A DNA stretch of 64,000 nt from Stratiolaelaps scimitus (GCA_019614645.1 JABWDB010000003.1:16143001-16207000), one strand, 5' to 3'; counted from the stretch's first letter, positions 37,462-49,410 are shown. Numbers and translations: made by a program. The notes: generated by a model from the sequence alone, not told the origin.

Positions 37462-37974
37462 AAATTATCCCTCTATTTAGCATTATTTATCTACACGCCA
37501 AGCCGACATGTTACAACTATTATCGTTGTTATTCGTTGCGTTCGCGCGATTGATTTTCTAATCAGCATTGCCGCTTCTCTGATTATTCATGGCTATGTCA
37601 AAAATTCGCCACAGTTGTCAGATAATGGTAAAATCCTCATAAATCTTCGTCGAATCCTCGCAGCCAAACGATTCGATATGCTTTCTCAGAGAGGGCCACC
37701 ACGGCTCAGCTAGGTGGCAAAACCCTAACGAGAACAGGCTGTTCGGGGTAATTGTATGTACATCTCGCACAGCTCGGACGCTCATCAACTGAAGCGAACT
37801 GTAGATCTTCTGCCATATTTTACGTTGCTCTATATAGAATAGAATACTGATGAAGCGACTTCTGCTCCAGCCTACCGAACGATCGAATTTTGAATTATGT
37901 AGCGAAATACTATTAATATTTGTGCGATTATACTTGGCTCGTATGCAATCACTCTTTCTGAAGAAAGCTACATT

Positions 37975-38456
37975 TCAACGAATTGCACATACAACCATGG
38001 ACGTTTCACAAGAAGACACCGTTTGTGATACATGGCAAAAGTGCCGACCTCGCATATAAATATGTTTATCCGGGTCGAAGCTCGGCTTCAGCGCCACACG
38101 GGCATCTCGAATAGAATTCGGGTTCAGAATTATTTCACCATGAAGCGTGTTCGTATGTGTGAAAGCAATAAGCAGCCATAGCCGGCCTAACAACAGGCAC
38201 AACTGGGCTACGGAAATGGACATCTACCATTATCTGAAGGTCACTTTCTATACGTATTGTTGATATGCTTTTCGAGGACGATCCGAGTCTCCGATAGAAG
38301 AAGACTCTCGTAGCATCGTATAAGTTGACTTCATCTGTATAAATTGTATGCTCAATGCCGCTGGGAGTAGCATCCTTAATGGTCAAGACGGAACTCCAGG
38401 AGGTGATCGAAGCGGGATCCTCGTGGATCAAAGTACGCCAAGAGTGTGTAGCCCTC
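37975..38456 (-). CDS. Coding-like minus-strand block with two overlapping frames, one with a signal peptide
   Basis: Frame 1 follows GATCTGATTAG (possible acceptor at about 38457) and is open for about 107 codons, including SWRTLIHEDPASITSW and EHTIYTDEVNLYDATRVFF. Frame 2 begins at ATG 38223 with MSISVAQLCLLLGRLWLLIAF, a convincing signal peptide, and continues through IILNPNSIRDARVALKPSF to a stop at 37975 (82 residues). They overlap for about 90 bases in different phases, so at most one is right there. Either a small secreted protein starts at 38223, or this is an internal exon with a donor near 38230. The family is unknown. Confidence 0.28.
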
Positions 38457-39684
38457 TAATCAGATCTATTATATTATAATTACCTTTAGGAATTTATCAC
38501 TCCAACATGATTCAACCACTATGGTAGATATGACAGGTGGCCGGCCAGAAATCAACTGCATCAACACAGATTCAACCAGATGACGCTTGAAATTTCCTAA
38601 TTCGAACGAGATGATTCGACAGGAAAAAGAAGATCATGCGAAGCTCAAGCTGCTGCTTCACGCTGTATCTCGGAACTAACGACGTATTGATTGGTGGCTT
38701 GAAATACGCACACATCAGCAGCAGCAGCAGCAGGTAGGAGGATTAGTTGTAGTATTTATAGGGAAGCGCCGATGAATAATTTCCACTCCTGGCCAACTCT
38801 ATAATTGCTCATAGGTCCGACTCCTCTCCCGACAGACAGATCCTTGAAGCAACGCTGGCACACAGCGGTACCGAGGCCTGAAGTCCATATATAGCAGGGC
38901 GACAGCTAGAGAGGTGTCCCCTACAGGAAGCATACAGGGATGAAGGGTAGCGACTTGGCACAATAGTCGCTGTGACGTGTCGTTCCGAGTTCGCTGGTGA
39001 AAGGACAGCAATCTGGACGTCGCTGGGTGGAAGCGAGGAACTTTGAGGGCAGCTAGAGGCGAAGGTTCAGGAAGGTGTTTCTCTTGCTAAAATCACCGAC
39101 CTTTCTCGGTGCACCACATGTGTGCAGGCGCACGGTTGTACGTATTGACATTGTATCTATCATTTAATAATAACGCACTTACTTAATAATTTTGAATGAA
39201 TTACACAGCGTTATCACTATTGCTACATTCGTTTATTCGCACTCGGAGACGACACTGCTCAACAACCTCATGCATTTGCACAAATGTTTGCTAGACAAAG
39301 ACGTATATATATATATATACTTTGTTAACTAAACATGTCGATAATATGAGCGATCCTTGTAATCTATATCAGCGTGGCATATACATTAAATGGATAATAA
39401 ATGGCTGACTGCGGTACTCAAACGAGCTACAGGGCAGCGAAGCAACAATATTTCTGAAGATCGAATACCCGGAAGCATTGGCCATCATTATTCATTATCT
39501 ACTAATCGTTGTTCATTATGATACCAGTTCCCTTCGGTTGTTGCGCACTGACGGCACTCTCGGTAAGCGGAGGCGCCGACATCCAAAACTTCCTAACAAA
39601 TGTATTTATGCGTACGAACCTGAGGCCCGCATCGTTCGCCAGGTTTCAATAGGTAACATTGTACACCATTATGGATTCGAGAGC

Positions 39685-39760
39685 GACCGGGGAGCGAACC
39701 CCGAGGGATCATTAGCATCGAGTCCGGGCGCTATGAGGTGCGGACCACCTCGATTTTTAA
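39685..39760 (-). repeat. Weak tRNA-like sequence, minus strand
   Basis: The minus strand reads TAGCGCCCGGACTCGATGCTAATGATCC and then GGGGTTCGCTCCCCGG, recalling the order of a tRNA D-arm, anticodon and T-arm. The stems are irregular. Confidence 0.2.
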
Positions 39761-40186
39761 ACATTTTCATTTTTTTTGGGTCATCGCTTCACAAATCCAC
39801 AAAAGAAAACCAGCCAGGCTCACTGAGTCGGAACGTGGGGACACCAATTGAACGACGACTTAGTCTCCTCGATCCCAGCATCAGCAGTGATTACGTTCAG
39901 CTAGCCATGAGAATTCCGCTATTATTTATTTTGTCTTAGTTTGATATCGGCTCACCGTACAGGATTTAATCGTATCGACGTGATTCCCATCGATAAAGAT
40001 ACTCCCTTATTTGAGAACGTTAGCACACGGTGATCCTCTAATTGAATTATTTTGCTGGGACTCAAAAGCGCCTTCTCGCCAGCTGTATGAAGAGATATGG
40101 CGTGCTCATCTTACGAATTTGATATCTGCAGGAACAATCGACAGGAACATCGTACATCATCCACTGTAGTCAAGTGTGTCCGAGTC

Positions 40187-40188
<2 letters not shown>

Positions 40189-40226
<38 letters not shown>

Positions 40227-40238
40227 CACATATATACA
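40189..40238. repeat. (TA)n microsatellite
   Basis: Thirty-three pure bases and then an imperfect TTTATACACATATATAC tail. Confidence 0.9.
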
Positions 40239-40425
40239 CTGTCGGTGAACAAGATAAGAACTATTTGGAAGAACTACTTGATCTATACGATAGTCACTAT
40301 TTTGCTAGTTTTGGCTAGCGAACTGTCACTGTCATAGCCTGCCGAAATACCGATCCGTATTTGCGATCTACATCTACCCGTCTAATCACAACGTGGAATC
40401 ATTCGGCGAAATATTTGCCATGCTA

Positions 40426-40427
<2 letters not shown>

Positions 40428-40456
<29 letters not shown>
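40428..40456. repeat. (TA)n abutting the foldback element
   Basis: Twenty-nine bases, ending where the left arm begins. Confidence 0.9.
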
Positions 40457-40457
<1 letters not shown>

Positions 40458-40834
40458 CACACGTGATCTGGCAGTTATCATCGTTAGCAAATTGCCCGGA
40501 GGGTAATCAGGTTATGGTTGAAGAAAGGGTTTGTCAAGCAAACAGAGGAAGACTAAATAAATAAACATCCACAAAGAGGTAATGCCACCGCCTCCCCCGA
40601 GAGTGGCCATAACAGCCTCAGCCTGACACTCTGCTTCCAAGTGTGTGATTAATTATTGTATATACTAAGACACAAGCAATTATACACAAATAAACCTCCA
40701 TATTTGTTAACATTCATAACCTTGGATACCTAGAGTCGCGATACCTCTGCTCGTTTGACAAACCTCTCGTTCACCATAACCTCATTACCCTCGGGCAATT
40801 TGGTAATGACCATAACTGGCAGATCACGTGTTAT
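40457..40834. mobile_element. Foldback element with arms of about 94 bp
   Basis: Sequence 40457-40550 is the reverse complement of 40741-40834 with scattered differences. Shared blocks include CACGTGATCTG, CAAATTGCCCG, GGTTATGGT and GGTTTGTCAA. The spacer is about 190 bases, with AAATAAATAAA and no open frame. TA-rich sequence abuts both outer ends (40428-40456 and 40835-40850). It may be a MITE-type foldback or two head-to-head copies of one short repeat. Confidence 0.75.
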
Positions 40835-42403
40835 ATACAAATATATAAATACATACTTGATTCTGGTGCTTAAAAGCATGGCCAGACGTCCTCTATGATG
40901 GTGAGAGACGAGCAATGTTTATATTCGTTATATACGTTACTGGAAATCATCGTCAAAAAAACACAAAAGCATCGATTTCAGAACAAAAGCGCTATCGCGT
41001 GTCCGTATTGCTAGTACTCATATTTGCCACTCCAGAGTATTACAAAGCAAAAATAATCAGCGGTGTTTTTCTACTTCTGCTTACCTGTCGTCTCGTCATT
41101 TACTAAGACGATCGAATGCAAAATACGATCAATGTGATCGGCCCGTTTCTATTAACATCATAGTACAAGTATCAGTATATAAACGAATAGAGATCAGGGA
41201 GGTGACCACAGTACGACACGGGAAATGACTATGTGATTAGAACGTAAACACCAACCACCAGCCGTGACCTAAGCCGTGATGGGAATCGTAGCTAAAAGTG
41301 CCATTCGTTGGAAGGGAAATCGTGTCTTGGCTCAGACCCAAGACTTCGCAACGAGAAGTTGGACTGTCACGACACATCTTTGCACACACTCGCTCAAAGG
41401 ACTGCCCTCGCCTGCAGCGCCCAGTGGGAGATTCAATCAGTGGCGATGGCACAACCCCAGAGCTCAGCAGGGTTCACCAGGATGTTACGTTTGCAGTCTT
41501 ACATTCAATCCACAGATCGAATCCAAGTACTGATTTGACTCTTGGATCGCTGTCAAGGTTATCTTGGGCCACCGAACGCCCGCTTGCAATTCAGCAAACG
41601 GCGGCGGTAGTGTAGGCGTAGACAGTCGGATGCCCGATGCTGTTATGTCGTGACACCCAGGGACGTAAGCAATAGCTGATTGTGGACCATTTCACACAGA
41701 GCCGCTGCTGCTGCTGCTGCTGGTGATGCGCCACACAGTATGCTAACTCTGGTTGCCGCCACTGATATAATATAATAGGCTAGAACAGAATAGTATTGTA
41801 TTTCCATAAAATGCTATATAAAACTCATTGCTTAGAGTCAACTCGACATGGCACTTGAAGAAGTGCGGACAGCGTATCGAAACCTGTGACGGAATGATCC
41901 AGCTAATATCAAAATCAGAAGCAAGGAGTAGGACTGTGAAGTGTCGTATTGTGATAGGAGTGATACCCGGGCGCTCAACGAGCGGACCGTTCCTTACTGG
42001 AACTTGCAAACCATTATTGGTCGTTTACTATAACCCGAGGTCCTGCACTGATCGCTACCGTTTGGCTAACCTACGACCCGAAAGGATGAGAGGTGTACGG
42101 GAGTGTCCCTTTGTCATGGATACGTATGGAGTCTGTTGCCATAAAGATAACAAACTTTGTTTTGCGGACAGTCGCGATATCAGCAAGGAACCTCCAAAGT
42201 GCCATCGTTCACTTCGTCGTTCTGTTTGCTATTCTGCCTTCAAATGTGTTAATGCTGTAACAGAGGAGATGCACCGGAAAGGGAAGCAGATCGACAACAA
42301 ATGGCCGAAACCTCTGCCTGGAAGCCAGAACTATTCTGTTTGTGCCAGCCTGTGCACATCTGCCTATGAGCGTTCGGGTGTTTCGTTCGGGGTGCACGCA
42401 TAC

Positions 42404-42740
42404 CGTCGTCAGTGAAGGCCCGTTCCGTTCTAAGTGTGCACTGTTTACATTGAGTCGACTCGCTTCTGCTGGCTTTCGGCTTTAGGTTTTCAGTTCTCTG
42501 GCGCCTTGTGACTTTCGGCGAATTGCCTCGATACGAGTCGCTGGCTCCGATAAGCGCAGTCATCGCTCGCGGCGGTTTGTCGTCGGCGCCCCGATTCGGC
42601 CCGCCAATGTAGAGGTCGTCCGGAGGGCAAATGATGCCCTGCGATCGAAGCGACGAGATGGAACTCAGCCGAAAGGCGCCGCCGCCGCCTGTGTGCGGAC
42701 TTGAACGACAGCACAAGTGGGACGACCTGGAAGAAGGGCA
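42404..42740 (-). CDS. Candidate internal exon, minus strand, about 112 codons
   Basis: GGCACTTTTCTCTCAG is a good minus-strand acceptor and the frame from 42740 (phase 0) is open to GACG|GTATGCGTG at 42404 (phase 1). Third positions are strongly G/C across the middle, a coding signature. The product includes LSSISSLRSQGIICPPDD, YIGGPNRGADDKPP and TALIGASDSYRGNSPK: polar, Ser/Arg/Pro-rich, no known domain. An alternative acceptor lies 14 bases downstream (CTTCTTCCAG). The plus strand is open over 41828-42415 but with poorer codon bias. Confidence 0.38.
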
Positions 42741-43603
42741 CTGAGAGAAAAGTGCCACTGGGATAAGTTAGCAGCGTCGTTTAGTGGCTCTCAAACGTTA
42801 GTCCTTCTTGTTACTCGTCTCTAAGTTCTGCCACTTGCTCGTCCAGCCATTTGTGTTAGTCCACGACTTCGCCTGCTAGGTCGCGGAATTCAGGTTGCTC
42901 TGGGGGGTGCAGACAACTGAGCTGGCAAAGCACACAGGCCACCGCGTCCCGACCTGAAATCGTTCACTAGATTCGACTCACGCACCCTTCACTGTCGAGC
43001 CGCAATGACGTGAGGAGCCAAATCACATGTCAAGATCTCATGTCAGCCGGCTCATGGCTCTGGTTTAGCCTGCAGGCCTTGCTGATTCTTCTAGCATATA
43101 TATGACGCGATGAACCAGTTTGCCTCTGATCTGTCGATATAACACTGAAACGGTGTCAATCATTCTATAACAGCTATAACCGTAGCTGAGACAGTCACAA
43201 AACTATGACTATATAGTGGTCAGGGTACCCATGTTTTGTCACAGGACGCAAATGCGTGACAAAATTTCCTTATATGCATTAGGTTGAGGCATAGGTTCCC
43301 GCCGTTTGTTTGAACTTGCTGCCCTTCTCACCAAGGCCCTCTCCACTGATTTTGAACCCGACTGGTTTCGAAACTTTTTTTCCGCTCTACGAGTCCGATT
43401 TTCACTGTGAACTGGATTTCAACTCGAAATCGGGCTCGAAAGATATAGGTTTCAGGCAATAAACAAGTGCATTTCCGACACCTGCTTTTCTTCGGCTTTC
43501 GCGTGGTCTAACCGCCTCCGCTACAGCAAGGGATATCTGTGCCGTGTATGGCGAAGCAAGTGTGTCTGAAAGGACTGCTCAGGAGTAGTTTCCGAAGTTC
43601 AGG

Positions 43604-43843
43604 TTGGGCTGCTGTGACCTAGAGGGTGAAGACCCACTCAGGGCTCTATTGAACGAAAACCCTCGTCAGACACAGCGTGAACAGGCTGAAACGATGGGTT
43701 GTGGTCAAACATTTGTCGGTAGACATCTTAAGTCGATGGGATTCACACAGAAGCTTGGAGTTTGGGCGCCTCATGAGCTGAACGAGCATCAGAAGTAAAT
43801 GGGACTTATTATCTCTGCTCAACACTTCGCCCGAGTGCGCGCT
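43604..43843 (+). pseudogene. Mariner transposase, N-terminal DNA-binding fragment
   Basis: The frame encodes the mariner helix-turn-helix region: NPRQTQREQAETMGCG, then VGRHLKSMGF and the linker W-x-PHELNE. A TAA follows HQK where mariners continue, and reading through it gives SAQHFARVRATRNHRDRFL, the expected next block. The first two catalytic Asp regions (DEKW-like and QDNA/HDNA-like) are absent through deletion after about 43870. It is non-functional as a transposase. Confidence 0.8.
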
Positions 43844-43894
43844 ACGCGCAACCATCGTGACCGATTCCTGCTACAGAATTGTTACCATATTCGC

Positions 43895-44140
43895 CAGACC
43901 TTGCTCCAACAGATTTCCACCTGTTTCGTTCACTGGCGATTTTTTTGTGTGACCGGCATTTCGACGATTCAGAGGACCTTGAATGGGGGTTGGTCGCCTT
44001 TTTCAACTCAAAATTTTTTTTTTTGGAAAAATGGAATCCGTCAGCTTAATGAAAGGTCGGAGGATGTCGTGAACAACAACGGGGAGTACATAACAAATAT
44101 GCGAATTGGTTTAAATCGATCTGAGAGCGTCATTGTTCCA
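43895..44140 (+). pseudogene. Mariner transposase, C-terminal fragment with frameshift
   Basis: One frame encodes PDLAPTDFHLFRSL, the motif with the third catalytic Asp, then RHFDDSEDLEWGLVAFF. A T run at about 44022-44033 shifts the frame; the next part, FWKNGIRQLNERSEDVVNN, is in another phase and matches the mariner C-terminus. Deletion and frameshift together show a dead copy. Confidence 0.8.
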
Positions 44141-45253
44141 TTGTTCATGAAACGGCAGAAACTTATTCCTCAACCTAATGGAATAGATAGCTTGCGAGAG
44201 TAACACGCCAAGTCGCCTTCACAAATATTGTATTTACACCGTCATTAAATAAAGTAATATGAAAATACAAGCCGCATTTTCGTATATACAGAATTTGCAT
44301 TATTGGTTATTATTATTACTATTGTATTGTATATTGAATAAATCGACATTGAGTTTATTAAAAATAACAATATCAAAACAAAAGTCTATTTAAAGAGGTA
44401 AAAACTGTGGCATTAGTATCGCTCTGCTGTTCACATCATTCTGGACGTTGGAAAATAGCACAATTTGCCTCGTTCTAGCAAGTGGAACTTGTGATGCGGC
44501 TTGTCCGTTTCACAAGTTATTCAATCGTGCAATAAAATGTTTTGACGTTACGTTGATAATTAAAATCGAATTGTACATACGTATGCCAATGTGCCGCATG
44601 TAAGTTCACAGCAGAAAACAGGTTAGGGCACTTATTATAGAATGACGAAATGGTGTACACGTTCTTTAAATCTTGATTGCACGCGCTTAAGAGCTTCGAT
44701 GTGCATCTTGTGTGCATATGTGGCCGCCAGACCTGACAACAGAGCGCGGATTTGGATATAACAGTGAAACGGTGTGCTACAAACGACGCTCGCCGACTGA
44801 TAAAGTAGGTATAATGACAATCCCGTGTTTAGAAAGCATAGAACGGAAGGACTGCAGGGCTGCTATTATTGATTAACCCGTATTCATGTTGAATTATTAT
44901 TTATTTAATTATTAACGTTATTTAATAACGTAAGTAAAATAGTATAACGGTATAACTAGAATCGTTAATGTTAGTAGCAGGCCGTATGTTAACGACGTGT
45001 TGAATTACAAGTGGCTCTGTGTGAGTGGTTGTATATCTCCGAGTCTAGCAAATATGAGTAGGTGAATCTACCTCGTTGTCGTTCTCCTTTTTTTTGGCCT
45101 AATCCTGCAGACGATTGATCACGCTCGGCCTATCTGGGTCTCCTCCAACAGGCCTACCGCCTACGTATCTGCGCAGTGTCTTGCGGGGCTGACTCCTATC
45201 ACCACACGGCGTTTGCATTGGTGGTTAAGAAAGATATTGCAGGCCCTTTTGAC

Positions 45254-45254
<1 letters not shown>

Positions 45255-45287
<33 letters not shown>
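45255..45287. repeat. (TA)n microsatellite
   Basis: Thirty-three bases. Confidence 0.9.
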
Positions 45288-45291
<4 letters not shown>

Positions 45292-45389
45292 TAAACTAAT
45301 AACGATTTATCGACTAATAATGACTTAATCAAAGATACAAAATAAACTGGTACTGGATGACTGGTACATGAGGCTATTGCGTCTACCAA

Positions 45390-45456
45390 ATGAAAAACGT
45401 TGTTCTTCTGCTCACGCGGCTGGTGCTCTCCACTTGTGTATGCGCATCCTCCAGGC
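45390..45456 (+). CDS. Weak candidate signal-peptide exon
   Basis: ATG at 45390 starts MKNVVLLLTRLVLSTCVCAS, a signal-like N-terminus although Arg interrupts the core, and C|GTAAGG at 45456 is a fair donor (phase 1). Without splicing the frame runs 77 codons with eight or so Cys. The -3 base is C, a weak start context. Confidence 0.2.
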
Positions 45457-45966
45457 GTAAGGCGCACGCGAATGCATCACGCCACCGGGCTCGAAGCAAT
45501 GCTGAAAGCTGTACCGTGGATGTTATATGTTGGCTGAAAGTCTGCCCGGAAAATTTACTTTACGAGAACTTAATTATGTACGCGCTGTGTTCTTGCCCAA
45601 GTTCGAGGTATCTGTTGGATTAGTATGCGTTTTTAATAATTGTGAGTACTTTCACTTGTGCTACGAAGCAGCCCTTTTTAGGGCCGTTACGGAACTTCGA
45701 AGAAAACCATAAATGATCCTTGTCGCTGTTTGGATGGAGTCCACACGGAATAGCGGTGTGTCCCGTGCTGGCTAGCAGTACTATTAATTAAATTGGTTTT
45801 AGACACTGGACCAAGGTGTTGTGGACACCATTCGCAGTTATATGTATATTATTCGAATACGGACAAGTCTTAGTTGTGCGTTCTTACCCGTCAAATTTCA
45901 ATCAGGAGATGGAGTGGTACAAGCAGCGGCGGCTGTGTAAGTTCTCAGCCCTGACGGATGTAAGCA

Positions 45967-45969
<3 letters not shown>

Positions 45970-46015
<46 letters not shown>
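45970..46015. repeat. (TA)n microsatellite
   Basis: Forty-six bases, uninterrupted. Confidence 0.95.
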
Positions 46016-46018
<3 letters not shown>

Positions 46019-46575
46019 AAAGGCTTTGCAGCCAGGACCTAACGGCCCTGTAAAGATTTAATCCGGTATTTCTAAAATTGGCGCTTAGTTTTCACATTAC
46101 AACACAAAATAGGCTGGTATACCTATTGGGTGATACATCATTATTCATAGAAGACATTCTTAAAGCGTTGTAGATCCCCGAAACAGCGGCAGATTATCGT
46201 CTCTTTACCAACAGCCAAAATTTGACGAGGTGCAACATGGACCCCTCGTTCTACACCACGACAATGACAATGACCGATAGAGGTTAAAAGCGTACTAAAT
46301 GGGATAAACGCCGTATATAATAGCTGCCAAGTATCAGCTCTGGTCAGCGAAACATGTCACGAGCCTAACCGAGAGTTGTATTTATAGATGTTTCGTAAGT
46401 AAAACGTGATATATACATATATAACACTGAATCAACTAGATGTCAAATTCGTGGCGGAGCGGTTTTTCTGTTTGGATCAATGAAACTGCAGTGTTGGTCC
46501 AGAAAATGTTTACATACATAGTTACTGTCTTGTGATTGCATTATTTAATTACCCTCTAGTTACGCACCAGTTCAT

Positions 46576-46809
46576 ATGAACAGCGCCCAATGTGACCCAC
46601 TCGCTGTAGAAGGAATCGAAAGACGAACAATCTCTATGCATGACAAAAATATCGACATCTGGCAAAAATGTACGACCCAAAGCCCCTCTGTTTGTACCTT
46701 TGCCATAGCAGCCGCCGAAGAGATATCTCTGTCATTCAACGTAATGTATTTATCTATATCCACTTCAAACTGTCCAGCCGTTCTGCGAAGCAACGAAACT
46801 CGAGCTCGA
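46576..46809 (+). CDS. Candidate coding exon, 78 codons, plus strand
   Basis: The frame from ATG 46576 (or from an acceptor CGCACCAG just upstream) runs 78 codons to CTCGA|GTGAGTGC at 46809, a strong donor in phase 0. It contains NSAQCDPLAVEGIERRTISM and FAIAAAEEISLSFN. The minus strand has a 73-codon frame over the same bases. No family is recognised. Confidence 0.3.
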
Positions 46810-47226
46810 GTGAGTGCTCTTTGAGCGACAATCCTACCGCATTGTCACTACTAGATGACGTGGCAGGTGTTTATTGTTATTATACATATAACGGCATTGG
46901 CTGGATCGACACAGCGAGTTGAACGTGTGAGGTTCGAAGTGCGGCGAGATGAGGCTTTGAAATTAATTCTATGTCAACTGAACTCGTTATTATTGTTGTA
47001 ATTTTCACTCATTACGCAAGTAAACTCTATCCTCACATGGATAGGGTCGGATTAGCGATGCGTCAGCTGGCCTGCCGCCAGACGTTGCCCCGTTATCGCA
47101 GAGTTGAAATCTGCTCAATTTCGGTGACCAACCGTTGCTACTATTATGGTACTAGTACGATGACCTTTGCTGGTGCTACAACTGGTCAAACCATTTTCCA
47201 ATGATAGATCATGATAGGGAGGTGAT

Positions 47227-47466
47227 ATGTGTGTCTGGCCGTACAGACGTCGGCATCGGCATCGGAGTCTACGTGTCGTCCAGGCGGTAGCGGAGATTAC
47301 ATTAATATATAAAGTCGCCAGCAGAGCAAGAGGTGGCGTAAGGATAGCGGTAAGAAGAATGGACCTTTTTTCCTTGTTACATCCCGGTTGCGACGCAACG
47401 ACTGTACCTCTGCTTCGCGTTCGGTGGTGGGGAGCCCGCTCATATGTGCAGGTCTCGGCGTTCGAG
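47227..47466 (+). CDS. Candidate coding exon, 80 codons, plus strand
   Basis: This Arg/Val-rich frame, from ATG 47227, ends at TTCGAG|GTAAGTG (47466), an excellent donor in phase 0. A second donor-like GTAAGA at 47350 lies inside. It could equally be an untranslated exon; the donor is better evidence than the frame. Confidence 0.28.
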
Positions 47467-47998
47467 GTAAGTGTATAGGACTAGCTAGGCAGTTACTTAC
47501 ATAGCTGGCTGGTGGGCTGACTTGCTGGGTGGGTGGGTGTGTGTGTCTGCCTGGTTGGTGGTTTCGCTAGAGAACCTGGCAAAATCCCTAGGGGATCCAT
47601 TCCCTCCTCGTCCCTTCTCCTCTTGTGGCTTGTGATTGCTATACAGAACGAGCCAGCCAACGCTCAAGCTGTACAGCTCGCCGAAGCAAAACACGTTACC
47701 ACCACTGACGCTCTCACACATCGTTCAGCTCAGATTCAAGCAGGCCGTGCGTCGAACGCTACCCGGGAGGTTGATTACGTGGGACGGCTTGACGAGAACG
47801 CGGATCGTGAGGGCTTATGAGGCTCACATCGTTCCATATATACGCACATACACACACTCACACGTATGGGACGGAGGCGCGAGGCCCAAGCCTGCTCACT
47901 CATTGTTCGCTCGGCCTGTGTTGCCGTGGACAACGAGGTCTATTTTCTGCGACAGCTTTCTTTCTTCTGTTTTGTGCAACAAATTGTATTCGTATGTG

Positions 47999-48070
47999 AT
48001 GACGTCGATGGAGATAGCAGCGTTGACGGCCGTTGGTGGTTGTGGTGGTGGCAATGCCGGTGCTGCTGAG
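47999..48070 (+). CDS. Candidate short first coding exon, 24 codons
   Basis: ATG at 47999 with G at -3 begins MTSMEIAALTAVGGCGG and reaches GCTGAG|GTAACG at 48070 in phase 0. The Gly/Ala-rich end mirrors a GGT/GGC repeat, so it may be chance. Confidence 0.22.
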
Positions 48071-48319
48071 GTAACGTTGACGACATTAAGAGAAACCGGG
48101 GCTGTATTTAGCTCTGTTTTTAGAATTAAAAATAGATATAAATGTATCTATTTTTTGGTGGATATGAAAGTGCATTGCGCGATAATAATAACCATACCTC
48201 CATTAATATCTGCTGCATAATAATAATGATAATAATAATAACAGTATACGCTTAGAGAGAGGCAATTCCAATGTGAAACATTATTATGCTTGAATAATAA
48301 TTACCTTTGGGCAGATATG

Positions 48320-48830
48320 GTAGCGTAGTCAGCGAGCGGTCTGGAGTTGCGCTTCGGGTTGATCTGTGCGAGTCGACTCGGTTCACCCCAGAACGGGTAG
48401 TTCGGTATAAATTGTGGCTGCAATTTTTTTGACTTATTAGGGCATATCATTCGAACTGTCCACTTTTTGAATGACAATAGCTTTTGAACTGAATGAGTTA
48501 GAACAAAGGTCTTTTGGTATGGGTTCCAGCGCTCTGGGAGTTTTGAGATAGCCAAATATTTACCATTCGCATTTCCATTTATGATTTCGTTATCTATTGC
48601 TATTGTTAGTAAGTCGACATTTGCATATAGAACCCCACCAATTGCCCTTTTTAATGCATGGAAACAACCGTAATCACATGGGCTGAAATCAAGAGAATAT
48701 GGGGGTTGAAGCCATCGCTCAACATTGTTCCCCTCCATCCAGGCCGTAATTTCAGCAGTGCGGTCTTGCATTGAACGGTCGAAATCATTGTATTCCGATA
48801 CAGTTTCACAGGTGAATGGGACCGGGTCTA
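48320..48830 (-). pseudogene. Mariner-like transposase remnant (C-terminal half)
   Basis: The minus frame contains QDRTAEITAWME (a decayed second-Asp motif, normally QDNARPHTA), then WLQPPYSLDFSPCDYGCF (third-Asp motif) followed by ALKRAIGG, and ends with KLPERW. Only about 29 residues separate the two Asp positions instead of the 34 usual in mariners, which suggests a small deletion. Upstream sequence to 49023 is open but not transposase-like. It is a different family from the 43279 element. The N-terminal domain and the inverted repeats were not found. Confidence 0.7.
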
Positions 48831-49410
48831 AAAATATAATTAGAAAAATCAGCCAACAACAAAAATAACTCCAACGAATGATATTCTTTATTACTATGTC
48901 AAGGGAGCGCAACACCGTAATTGGATAAAAACGAAGTTTTTTTCGAGCTATAAGTCGCGTTATTACGTCATTGTTTAACGTGCCATGCAGCCAATAGAAT
49001 TGTATTAAGGACACACTGCTCAAAGTAAAAAGATAATCAAAACCGTCGACCTAAAACTTCCCTGTGCTCCACGTACCCATATCGAATCCACCGCCCTATG
49101 GATCTCTATAGACAAAACATACATATCCGGTGCAAGATGCGAATTGTACCTAGTGGTAAACTCGAGCTGGCGACGTCTTCGCAGCGCTAGCAGACGTCTC
49201 TTATGGGGCAATAGAATATTAGCGACTGCCGAATCTTAATCATCGATAGACAAAAGGAGCCTCCTGCCAAATTCACTTGAATGATAATTATGAAATTAGA
49301 AAGACGAGATCTTCGGTAGACCCGCCGTTACAAGCAGATTGTGGCTGCTGATGTGATCCCTGTAATTCCAAGGGATTGGTTCTCTATCCTATCGCAGACG
49401 TTAGACTCAC

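Larger units (their letters stand above)
38457..40427. other. No gene seen
   Basis: A CAG run near 38719-38731, a TA run near 39304 and the weak tRNA-like block near 39.7 kb. A 153-codon plus frame (39478-39939) has no supporting splice sites. Confidence 0.35.
43279..44178 (+). mobile_element. Internally deleted mariner element (irritans type), 900 bp
   Basis: The ends are matching inverted repeats: TTAGGTTGAGGCATAGGTT at 43279 and, read inward from 44178 on the other strand, TTAGGTTGAGGAATAAGTT, each followed by a shared CYGCCGTTT block. If TA is taken as the target duplication, it flanks GGTTG on both sides. Intact mariners are usually about 1.25-1.3 kb, so roughly 350-400 bp is missing. 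The plus strand keeps the N-terminal helix-turn-helix half and the C-terminal third of the transposase, in the right order, but not the centre. The element could still be moved by transposase supplied elsewhere; that is inference. Confidence 0.85.

Noticed and set aside
39685..39760. tRNA-Ser gene
   Set aside because: An anticodon-like GCT is present but the acceptor and D stems do not pair, so it is kept only as a weak tRNA-like repeat.
45527..45625. LRELNYVRAVFLPKFE, recalling the serpin strand that contains LPKF
   Set aside because: Only a few residues match, nothing serpin-like follows, and the frame soon leaves the pattern.
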